The notes beneath the pieces are model-generated. The model was not told where the DNA came from, ran no database searches, and was given only the letters and a program-made list of their open reading frames with translations. DNA of 57,039 nucleotides from Symbiodinium natans (lineage: Eukaryota; Sar; Dinophyceae; Suessiales; Symbiodiniaceae): the NCBI GenBank assembly GCA_905221605.1, contig CAJNDS010002839.1, positions 206,501 through 263,539 on the forward strand. Reading direction: 5' to 3'. Below are positions 27,110 to 36,282 of the stretch, piece by piece; position 1 is the first letter of the stretch, and the number at the start of each line of letters is the position of its first letter. The position numbers were made by a program, and so were the translations under genes.

Positions 27110-27705
27110 AAGTTAAGAACACTGAACGAAGGCGTCGAGAGTTGGTCACAGCCATCAGAGGTCACCTGGAGAATGGTTTGATGGGTCAGAAGGAGGCCCT
27201 GCAACTGAGGGGCCGATTACAGTTCGCACAAGCTCAGTTCTTCGGAAGGTTAGGCAGGAGGTGTCTGGTTGAGATCACGAGACATGCCTATGGTGGGAGG
27301 CGGAAAATTCCGGGATACACTAAAGACCTTTTGGAAGAGTTCTGCAAGTTCTTAGACGCTGCTCAGCCCAGGCTAGTGGGACAGGTGTCGTGCAGATCGT
27401 TTATGATACTCACCGATGCAGCCTTCGAAACCGAGACAAGGTCTGGTGGATTCCTGGAGTGTCAAGGCCTGGAATGTGTTTCGTGGGCAGACCTCTGCCC
27501 TGGAATTTTGCCTTTGCGTGTCCGGAATGACAAACTTGGTTTGCATATAAGGCTCCGGCTGGTGCTGATGCGAGACGCCTCCCCAGAGCCCGTGAGGGGG
27601 GGGGGGTGGCACTCGGCCAATCAGTTTGAGGCCATGTCAACTTTGTGCCCCGGCTCAGTTTACGGATCGGCTCCCGGGAATGTGTGGAATTGTGCCTGGC
27701 GATAG
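27070..27705 (+). CDS. RT connection and RNase H of the YR element, degraded
   Basis: Continues the RT in another phase: LLFEMDQTGTGVLKVKNTE, then the connection helices (LQLRGRLQFAQAQFFGRLGR), then SFMILTDAAFETE with the first RNase H Asp and SGGFLECQG. Beyond that the usual second and third acidic strands cannot be aligned and the frame ends in low-quality sequence near 27705 (including a run of G at 27598-27605). RNase H is likely non-functional in this copy. Confidence 0.65.
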   Translation, partial: LLFEMDQTGTGVLKVKNTERRRRELVTAIRGHLENGLMGQKEALQLRGRLQFAQAQFFGRLGRRCLVEITRHAYGGRRKIPGYTKDLLEEFCKFLDAAQPRLVGQVSCRSFMILTDAAFETETRSGGFLECQGLECVSWADLCPGILPLRVRNDKLGLHIRLRLVLMRDASPEPVRGGGWHSANQFEAMSTLCPGSVYGSAPGNVWNCAWR

Positions 27706-28682
27706 AGTTGGCTCGCTCACCCCCCCCTTTTAGTCAAGTGTGGGTTCCGCCACACTGGAGGCTGTGTTTGTGTCGGGTTGTGTGATAACCAATGTTTTGA
27801 GTGGTTTAGCTCACTTTGACCTTGGTGGGTTTTCATCGATTCCATTGCATGCACAACCTTGGTTTGTGGTACGTTGCCCGGCCAAGTACCTCCCCTCAGT
27901 CTTGTGGCCCACGGAATGCAGATACACTGACCTTTAGTGATGCTGACAAGGGCGCTGGCAGAATGACTGTTTACGGAGCACACAGTGCGGTCCAGGGTGC
28001 CTTGACAAGTTCTCGCCAAGGAAAGGGCTATCCTGGTCCCAATCTCGAATGGCATGGTGGTCCAGTCTTAAGGGTAGTACCCTGTGACCCACACATCCCA
28101 TGATGGGTGGGGAGGGCAACGCCCGTATTCTTGGTTACATGATGGAACGGCGGAACCGGGCTACGTCTGGGGTTTGGGCCTCCGACATAAAGAGTGAGCA
28201 GTGAGGGCACCCTGGCCCGATCCCTAACAGTGTCGTGGCACGGAAGCCTTGTGAATGACCTGGACTCTGCCCCTCTCGACGCCAATGTGTGGAGATCTCC
28301 CCGATGATCAAAGGCTGCGATCCGCTACGATGCTAGCGACCTTGACATGGGGGATGGGCGAAGGAAAACACAGCTGTGTTTCCCCACCCCGTGCTCAACG
28401 CCGAGTGGTCGCACAATTATCCGTTGTGACCTCGCGTGGTTATGGTCTGTGTGCACTGCTGTGGGTCGGACATAAGGCCACACCTGTAAGGAGGTTCGAC
28501 CAAGGTGATTGCGAGGCCGTGCCTCTGGCATGGTGCTTCGTCGGTTGTGATAAGTGCCTTAAAGGATGAACAGCGTGGTTGGCTCAGTTACTCGTAACAA
28601 ACGTTTGGGGTAGCAAATGTCTTGGACTGGACTCCAAGCTGCCTTGCTCTCGACGGTGTCCACCACAATCGTTCGGTTAAAA
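27706..28682. other. 3' noncoding region of the YR element
   Basis: About 1 kb between the RNase H remnant and B1. Only short open frames without motifs. Remaining pol 3' sequence may be present but unrecognisable. Confidence 0.45.
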
Positions 28683-28894
28683 GGGGGATTTGGCGTGTCT
28701 TGCAGTTAGGGATGTGTGTGTTCTCTGCGAGGCGTATGCACTGACACGATGTGCATCGACCTTTCGATAATGATCCTTGATTCGCCCACTGATGAAAAAA
28801 GAAGGGAGGCACGGATCTGCAAGGGTGCGAGCTTTGCCAGGGTCCTTTGTTCAGGCTGTGCTTTTGGGTTCAAACCATTTTGGCACAAGCGATA
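28683..28894 (+). repeat. Split direct repeat B1
   Basis: 212 bp, apparently identical to 29495-29706. Ends with CCATTTTGGCACAAG then CGATA and is joined directly to A2. Confidence 0.92.
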
Positions 28895-28905
28895 AGCTTA
28901 CTGTT
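28880..28905. other. B1/A2 junction, candidate recombination site
   Basis: Element end (…AAGCGATA) meets element start (AGCTTACTG…). The junction reads AAGCGATAAGCTT, in which AAGC and GCTT form a small inverted repeat around a five-base core. This is the sequence expected in a circular intermediate and so the likely YR crossover site. Confidence 0.5.
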
Positions 28906-29223
28906 CGCGAGCGAATTGTGTTTTATCGCTTGCTTCCAATAATGCCTTGCGAAAAAATACGGAATGCCGTTTGTTCGCTGTTTGAAGCCAAAAGTTATTT
29001 TGATGCTTTGAATTTCACATGTCCAACACTTGCCTGTCGCAGGGCCTGCATGTCTCTGTGGTCAGCGAATGCAAAGTGGTAGTGGCTATCGGCAACTTGT
29101 TGCGATGTGCCTTGGTGAGCAACCTGCCATGATATTTGGATGCAACGTTATGGGTAATGTGGCTGTTTTATGTGTGTCCCTTGAAGTGCAGCACTGGCTC
29201 ATTGCACCGTGCGCAAAATTTGT
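28895..29223 (+). repeat. Split direct repeat A2
   Basis: 329 bp, matches A1 (8778-9107) with one A/G difference and one missing T. Follows B1 directly and precedes the C spacer. Confidence 0.92.
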
Positions 29224-29494
29224 CCCACCCGGCCCGCCCTGGGCGTACGGTGCAGGGTGCAGGGCCCGCTCCGGCGGCCGCAACTCCCTGCCTGCACCGA
29301 TGTCGCATGATTTGCACTGTGCCACGCCGCCCGTGGGCGGCCTTGCGTGTTTGGAGCCATGGGCACCCGCCCACCCCTCCCAATGCTCAAAGGCAGGGCC
29401 CGCTACGGCGGCCGCAACTCCCTGCCTGCCATCCTGGCTAGAGTTGTACAGTTTCCTCGCCCTCAAAGGGGGCTTTGAATTGTTTTGTAGTTAG
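29224..29494 (+). other. C spacer between A2 and B2
   Basis: 271 bp found only here. GC-rich, with an internal direct repeat of about 37 bp (GGCCGCAACTCCCTGCCTGC core at about 29277 and 29410). Confidence 0.75.
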
Positions 29495-29706
29495 GGGGGA
29501 TTTGGCGTGTCTTGCAGTTAGGGATGTGTGTGTTCTCTGCGAGGCGTATGCACTGACACGATGTGCATCGACCTTTCGATAATGATCCTTGATTCGCCCA
29601 CTGATGAAAAAAGAAGGGAGGCACGGATCTGCAAGGGTGCGAGCTTTGCCAGGGTCCTTTGTTCAGGCTGTGCTTTTGGGTTCAAACCATTTTGGCACAA
29701 GCGATA
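29495..29706 (+). repeat. Split direct repeat B2 (right end of YR element)
   Basis: Copy of B1. Its last bases (CGATA at 29702-29706) meet the resumed fold-back sequence ATGAAAG at 29707. Confidence 0.92.
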
Positions 29707-30334
29707 ATGAAAGTTCTATACGAACTGCCGTCGCCCGATTATGGGCTAGCACGACCCCTCGGCAACATCCTGGAGGAGCCTCGCTGGGAGTTGGTGCCAC
29801 TGAGGGCACCGCCAGATGATGCAGCCTAGGAGGTTGCATCCTCCTAGCGAGGATAGCAAAGAGGTACATCCTCGCTACCAGGGCGGAACCCCTGACCGTC
29901 TCCCTCTAACAGCCTGCACAGGGTGCACCAAAGGCCTTGAGGGACCTTTTGTCAGGAGGTTCCAAGCCTCTCATGAGGTACCAGCCTCTGGTAGCATCCC
30001 AAAGAGGATGAAAAGCTGAGGTTCATCCTCGCTGCCAGAGACCACACCCCTGGCCGATTTCCTCTCGCGGTTTGCACCCAGTGCACCAGGAACCCTGAGG
30101 AACGTTTTGCCAGGAGGTTCATTCCTCTCATGAGGTACAACCTCTGGTAGCATCCCAAAGAGGATGATAGCGTAGGAGGAGGTGCTTTTCCTCCCCCTGT
30201 ACCATAGGGCCAAGAGGGCCGTCAGATGTGCCGGTACAGAGGCACGGTTTTCACAACCCAAACACCAAGAGGGTGGATTGCATTTGTTCGCTCAACTCGG
30301 AAAAAAATTGAACCTGGGTTGAATCCAGGTTGGG
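29707..30334 (+). repeat. Fold-back element, right arm, outer part
   Basis: Reverse complement of about 6859-7523. Contains the mirrored ~150-bp tandem duplication and the AACCTGGGTT tip (fewer copies than on the left). First 123 bases (29707-29829) encode the C-terminal piece of the split ORF, MKVLYELPSPDYGLARPLGN onward to a TAG. Confidence 0.88.
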
Positions 30335-30440
30335 AAGAACCACCAAGGCGGCGGCTTTAAGATGTGTGTGTGGCAAGGTGCCCTGGTGTGCAGTTGTGCT
30401 CGCTCCTCATCACCCACTGGAGATAGTGTTCTGATGCGCG

Positions 30441-31956
30441 CTAATATGGATGCAGAAACTGAAAAATCTTCTGATGCGAAGGAGTGCCCGCCATTCTGTA
30501 GTCTCCCACTGCAAGAGCGGCAAGGTGTGACACCATATGAGCAGGAATATGTGCTCCCAACTGCTGAAATTCTCTGGCTGCCCGATAAGATTCTTGTTCT
30601 AGGGAATTCTCATCCATGTCCTCAATCTCCAAGGGGATAGAAAGCGTAGCCCCAGCATGGTTCTTGCCCGCCTCAGGGGCCCAGAGGCGTGTTGTGCTGC
30701 CCATATCCAAAGCCTGTGCCAATACTTGCTTGGTGATGGCATGCGCTGTGCGAAAGACTTGGCCATAGCCGAGGTCTGCTGTTGCTTGCGCCCATACACA
30801 GATAGGGGGTTTCAAAGCTTCAGACAGCAAGCGTAGACGTAGAATGGCAGCCGTTGCTTCTGCAGTGTCCATCGTCTGTGCAATGCGCGACATGTGTTGA
30901 TATTCTTGCACCAGCACCGCCTCAAACTCTTCCATTTGCTTCGCCAGTTCTGACGGTATGTTCCAGTGCCTGGATTCTTGAGTGCGGGGTTGATTTAGCC
31001 CTAGAGTCCTTTCGGAGAGAAAGCGTGCCAAGGTCTGTGTGCTAGCGAGCATCTGTGATGCCTCCTCCTGCCTAAAACGCTGGGAAGACTGGAAGGAAGC
31101 GTCTCCAAAGGCACCACGGTGAGGATGGCCTGTAAGAGGATGGCTGACTGATCCACGGCCCCAGCATGTAGGGCTTGTGTCATTAAACAGATAGTGATTA
31201 AACAGATAGTTTGGCGATGGCCTCTCTCGGTGCGCATGTGCTACCATGCATTCTTGAGGTAGAGCTCGCAGCACCACCAAACTGAACAGTAGCTGAGGAT
31301 GTTCGATCTATGCGATAAGGAAGAGATTGGAGAATGCACTGCAGTCTTTTCAATAGGTCCCGGATTGTTTCTGCATTCATTTTTTGTGCCTCAAAAAGGC
31401 TGGTGACCCTGGCATGGAATTCGGGTAACGAGGACATTTGACGTGCTCCTAGTCGCTGAAGTAGAAACTGATCGAGAGGTCCGGACGCCGACCTGATGAG
31501 AAGGATATCTCGCCGCGAGGTGAAGCTGAACTGCTGCATGAAAGGCCAGTTGCTCTAGTTCCGAGAAGTCCGAGTCCATTCCGACTTGGTGGTGGGCTTG
31601 AGTGTGAACTGGTTCGCTCGGCCGCTCAGTCTCTTCTGTGTCACGTTCTTCGTTGCCCACGGGTTGTGCTGAAGAATTTGTTGAAGCCTGCGTAACTGTT
31701 CCTGAAAAGGCTCTGAAGTTGATCCTCGGCGGACTAGGTGTTGGGCGACATTGTCCTGGAACTCTTGAATTGGTGGGAGTAACTCCAGTATGTACCTGTC
31801 CTCCAGGTAGTGAGCTAGGGTCTGCATTATGGCTTCTCGACTCTGTTGATCCACTGTCGCCAGCTCAATCTGGTCGGCAGTGTAAGACAATATGACGACC
31901 ACGAAAGTTTCCAATAACATGTTGCCAAGAATTGGAGGAGATGAAGGTTTTTGCAT
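30441..31956 (-). CDS. Minus-strand helical protein gene, unknown, spread over several frames
   Basis: Starts at ATG 31956 (MQKPSSPPILGNMLLETFVV). Three stretches with convincing helical composition follow in order: 31956-about 31660 (TVDQQSREAIMQTLAHYLED, EPFQEQLRRLQQILQHNP), 31510-31280 (RRDILLIRSASGPLDQFLLQ, SLFEAQKMNAETIRDLLKRL) and 31110-30441 (ASQMLASTQTLARFLSERTL, AKQMEEFEAVLVQEYQHM, ATAAILRLRLLSEALKPP). The first two share a frame but are separated by a stop; the third is in another frame. This suits exons divided by short introns, as in the neighbouring host genes, though exact splice sites were not fixed. No family recognised. The gene ends just outside the fold-back element. Confidence 0.5.
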
Positions 31957-32005
31957 TCAAGTACAGAATGTTTTCGTATCAGAACAAACGTCTATCATGG
32001 TTTTC

Positions 32006-32009
<4 letters not shown>

Positions 32010-32046
<37 letters not shown>
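32010..32046. repeat. (GA)n microsatellite
   Basis: About 16 uninterrupted GA units, then GAAAGAGAAAA. It lies between the divergent genes at 31956 and about 32597. Confidence 0.95.
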
Positions 32047-32049
<3 letters not shown>

Positions 32050-32596
32050 AATGGGCGCAGAGAGCGAGAGAATGCTGAGGTTTTCACATGATTATCAATG
32101 CAGTTTAGTGTATTTGAAAGTGGGTTTGCTTTCAAAATATAACGTCCGTGCTGTCATTTGTGGTATGTGCAGTTGCGGACCCCTCCCCCATCAAAATGGA
32201 GTTTTATGAACATGTGGCACCCAAGAGTTCGGTGCCGAGCTGAGCGCTCTAATCGGTTTGTTCGGCTGGTGCCGCCTGCTTCATCCAACCTTACCATTCG
32301 CGCAATTCAGGCGCGAGTCGGCTGCAGCTTCGCCGGCTCCAAGCGCCAGACTTCTCCCTTGCCCCCAGAGCGCCTCAAAGCCTGTCATGCCTGTGGGCAC
32401 TTCAAACAAGGCCGGGGTTGGCAGGGCTCCGTGGGATGGAAGCATTGCCCAGCATGCAGGCACAGAACGACGTGATCCGCAAAAAGGCTGGTGGTTCCAA
32501 GAAGGACAGCCAGCCTTCAGCAAGCATGTGCCGAATATGAAAATCTGACAAGATGTGCTTACAGACGTTGAGAAAGTTGGACAATAGTAATCACAA

Positions 32597-33190
32597 TGGC
32601 TTTGGATGTTCAGGAGCAAACTGAGGAGGACGGATTGTCAGCAACGGGCAATTTGGGTAGTTTTGCTTTGTAGTACATGGTTTGAGTAGCGAGCAACCGG
32701 CTTGCTTCCAAGACGCGCAGGACGTCGAGTTCAAGAAGAAGCAGGCTTTGACGTTTGGTGATGCCCAATTGAATGTAGCTATGTAAGTTCTATCAATGTT
32801 CATTGAAGCAAAGAACTTGAAAAGTATCGCGCAAACTTACATAAACTTAGAACCAATATCCCAAACAACTCAAGATCAAAGCATATCTGCACTTTGGCAC
32901 AGCCAAACCCTTCGCAGAAAATGGAAGGCGATTGTGTGAGCATTGCTGTCTAGCACATCTTTAGTAGTTGGAAGCTTTCACGCCTCTCAGGCAGAAGAGA
33001 AGAAGGCTATGGCTGCAGCCGCCAAGGCCGTGTTGGGGTTGAACACGGCCACTGAGTGATATGGGTATTTCTTATGCGCCGTGCATGGCCAGTCGATGGG
33101 AAAGAAGAAGTGTTCACCTCAGTTTTTTGTTCTCATGCCGTTCCTGGCATCAACTTGCTGAATCCCATGAGAATTCTGGAGCCGCAGTGT
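32597..33190 (+). CDS. Possible multi-exon host gene, unknown
   Basis: Putative exon pieces only. ATGGCTTTGGATGTTCAGG (32597) begins MALDVQEQTEEDGLSATG. Around 32700-32780 a stretch reads CFQDAQDVEFKKKQALTFGD and QLNVAM and ends at a textbook GTAAGT donor. After an AG near 32990 another piece reads AEEKKAMAAAAKAVLGLNTA. A further piece at 33130-33205 reads PGINLLNPMRILEPQCEV. Splice phases between them were not reconciled, so the gene model is tentative. Family unknown. Confidence 0.3.
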
Positions 33191-33199
33191 GAAGTTCCG

Positions 33200-34787
33200 A
33201 TCTTAGGTGAGAAGGGGGTCCGGGACAGCCTGCTGCTTTTGAGCGCAAGGCGTTGATCATAGCACGTAGCAGCATCGCACCATCATGCCAGCTCGAAGAT
33301 CCCAGACCAGTTCTGGTACTTGCAGTCTATTCAACGCGTATAAAGTTCAAAAACAAGTTCAGAAAAGTACAAAAATGCTTCAAAGGAGTTGGGATTGAAT
33401 TAAGCTGGCATGGCAGCGCCTGCGGAGCTGGCACTACAGCGCCACGGAGGTCCACAGAGAGCTGTCACAGAGCCAGCAAGACCGGCACATAGGGGGCCGG
33501 CAGGCAACAGACCGCACTGGAACCGGATTGAACATGCTGTGCATCGTTGTGCCCTTGTTTTGAAGTTTCCTGTCACCTCCCAAATAGCTTCCCTAGTTGA
33601 TGCTGGCGACAGTTGGAATGCCTGCTTCAAGATCTGATCTCAGCCAAGGGACAACTTTATCAAAGCATTCGAGCGCTTTGCATTGCATTGCCACACAAGC
33701 CGGCAAAACACTAAAAAATTGCTTGTGCAACCCGACGTGCTACCCGCCATGGTTTGGTGGCGAACCTTTGCGCCGTGCTTGGCACTGTGCAGGCAAATGG
33801 GATCTGGTGCGTCAGAGTCATGGGAGATTGAAGCTCGTGGTTGTTTGTAAGGCCGTGCGAGCAGGTGAAGTCGGCACACTGTAGCAGCTTCGTGCTTTTG
33901 TTTGGGTTCCCTGCCAGTCTTGGTTTGAACGCCGACGGCGTTGTGTCCGCAGCGGCAGCTGGTGACCGCCCCAAGCTCCAAGCAGCAAAGTGTGATGAGC
34001 AAACTTAGGAGCTTTCGCCAGCATTGTGCCGAATCGGTGATGAACCACATAAAGCAAACACTGCACGAGGTGCGTGTGGAAACGACACACAGCTGACCGA
34101 TGTTTTCACGTCGGCGACGTGGGAACTGAATGCCACGCACATACTTGCGACTGACTGTGGCATTCTCCCAGAAGAAAATGGCGACTTGACTGACAATCCA
34201 TATTATTAACATCAAGCACTTTTTGAATCTATTGAGTATGAAATTGCACGTCTGCTCTTATTCTGGAACTGTGGTTGGCTTGGGATCAGGCGGCCAGCAC
34301 ATCTGGCATGATTTCGCTGACCGAGCTGCGCAGGTCCGTCTGTCGTCATTGGCTCACGAATAGGTGAGTAGATAGTCTGGCACTGTTCATGTCAACATGC
34401 AGATCCTGGGAATGCCAAAACTCATCAGGAGCGGCTAGGTGCTGGAGATGTTTGCAGCGGACATCGGTGCGACAAGGTGCGCATGGGCGCCATGTCGGAA
34501 CACAGGATGCTTGTTGCTTCAGTGTTGCAGCATGGCCATCATGAAACCTGACCGGGACTCACTGCGGAGGAGGCCTGTCCATGTGGCCTCTTGGTTGCAA
34601 GTGTTCGGAAGTCAAGCGTTCTTAGCGTGAATAACATGCAGCATACTTGGTCCTCTCCCTGCAGCACGATATTGGTGTATGTTTTTGTTGTTAGCTGTGT
34701 TTATCTTTGGTTAACTTGTGTGACTTTATCCGGAAGTCGTTACTCAGTGTCTGGAATCCACAGGCTTGCACCTCAACTCAGTGTGCA
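33200..34787. other. Host noncoding or unresolved intron sequence
   Basis: No exon could be supported. Open frames of 90-190 codons on the minus strand (33640-34215) lack motifs and overlap plus frames. Confidence 0.4.
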
Positions 34788-34912
34788 TGTATATATATAT
34801 ATGTATATTATTATTATTATTATTATTATTATTTTATTATTTTTTTTTTTTGGGGGGGGGGGGGGGGGGGGCGGGGGGGGGGGGGGGCGGGGGGGGGGGG
34901 GGGTGGGTATTA
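34788..34912. repeat. Compound simple repeat: TA, ATT, poly-T, poly-G
   Basis: (TA)n at about 34791-34806, (TTA)n at about 34807-34838, T11 near 34840, then some 55 bases almost only G with a few C (34852-34902). The G block could form quadruplexes on the plus strand and is a likely assembly or sequencing trouble spot. Confidence 0.95.
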
Positions 34913-36282
34913 AAAACTGTGCTTTTTGTTTTCTCTCTCAGCTGCAGTGCAAATCCTCGGCGTCCGAAGCTGTCCAAAATGCGTTTGCAGTGCCTCGCAG
35001 TCCAAGTTTTCGTAACACTGTCATCGTTTTGTTCTTGCAAAACGTCCAAGCCTATGGATTCTCGTAACTGTCATCGTTTCCGATGGTCGTCGCGGCATAT
35101 TCAAATCGCCGACATCCTCGTAGCCAGGCGGTCGGACTTGTGTTGTCGGGTCAGCATGAGGGATCCTTCAGCCCAAAGCCTGAAGTAGTACATTCCTTAC
35201 ACCTTGCAAGTTCAAGCCTTGTACACCCTGACGCGGCTCGAGCTGCGAGCGAGCGTGAAAGAGCCGTAAACTGCAGCGTTGGTGGTTTTAGGAAACCTCT
35301 CTGGCGTCGCTTGATCAGCGCGGTGTGCTTTAACAAGATGTCATTGTTACCGCATCGGTCTACGGTGCCGCAGGATGAACAGATTGGGTTTCAAGGAAGC
35401 ATCGGTTGCATCACATGATGAGACGGATGAGTTCCAGCACGTGGTGGATTTGAACCAAATGTACAGAGGCCGAGATTGTGATGCTTGTAGTGTCAGTAGA
35501 AGCTTCTCGCATCAAAAGATGGCTGCGTGAGATCGCGTGACTGTCCGGTTCCGTATGTGGCATCCAAGGATGTGAGTGCGGTACTGCCGCAGATCCCGGC
35601 CTTTGCTACGTGCCCAAGATGCTGCCGGTAGTGTGAAACGTGTGCGGTGGGAAAGACGAAAGGTGCCGCTGTCGTCCATGTGCTCCTATTGCCATGCTCG
35701 CGCTTGTCTTGAAAACCGATATACTTCCCACCCGGTGTAGAACTCAACTCAGCGAAAGACTCGTCAGCTTCGGCTTGCAGTCAGATGCCACAGCCAGAGC
35801 CCGAAGCACGGAGGAATTCCGGTATTCCCTCGTCCTGGACTCTCCTGATCTTCACCTGGATGACAAGCCCATCACAGCCCATCACAGCACACTAAAGCCC
35901 ACTAACGCCCACTAAGCCCATTAGTCCCCCCTTACTTCGTTGCTTATGGATGTAGCCGTTCCGTGGGATGGCTCGCCTCCTTGGCCTTCGTGGTGTGCCC
36001 GTCACACATGGTCCGCTGGAGAGACACCCGGCAGCCCGGGCATCCTTGTCGGTTCAGCGAGGAGTCAAGACACTGCGTTCACACTCGAATGCAAGCTTGA
36101 AGCACAATGCCCAAACCCCGCCATCAGGTTTCCAGGCCCCAAGGATAGGATAGCATCGGATAGCAGCAGCCGGGCGCCATTGCTGAGGACTTGCTACGGT
36201 CTGCCACAGAGAATGGCGTCGTTGTGCAGGCTTGCCTGTTCGTACGTCGACTCTTGAACATTCTTCACATCCACGTGTGATG
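34913..36282. other. Host noncoding or unresolved sequence
   Basis: No supportable exon. A short run of CAGCCCATCACAGC / CCCACTAA-like repeats lies at about 35870-35925. Confidence 0.4.

Larger units (their letters stand above)
8778..29706 (+). mobile_element. Giant tyrosine-recombinase retroelement with split direct repeats and cargo
   Basis: 20,929 bp inserted into the right arm of the fold-back element. Terminal organisation: A1 (8778-9107) at the left end; B1 (28683-28894), A2 (28895-29223), C spacer (29224-29494) and B2 (29495-29706) at the right end. A1 and A2 differ by one substitution and one single-base indel in 330 bp; B1 and B2 look identical over 212 bp. The B1/A2 junction is what end-to-start joining of the element would give. 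No target duplication flanks it (left CATCGAC, right ATGAAAG, contiguous in the left palindrome arm). Split direct repeats, absence of target duplication, a tyrosine recombinase and an RT/RNase H together match Ngaro/PAT-type YR retroelements. The unusual size comes from about 12.5 kb between A1 and the YR gene. ORF damage suggests a non-autonomous or recently decayed copy. Confidence 0.85.

Noticed and set aside
8778-29706. LTR retrotransposon with A-C-B as a long terminal repeat
   Set aside because: Only A is present at the left end; C and B are not. There is no target duplication, no integrase or protease was seen, and a tyrosine recombinase is present.
33640-34215. 191-codon minus-strand ORF as a host gene
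   Set aside because: No motif, Cys/Ser/Thr-rich shadow composition, overlapping open frames on both strands.
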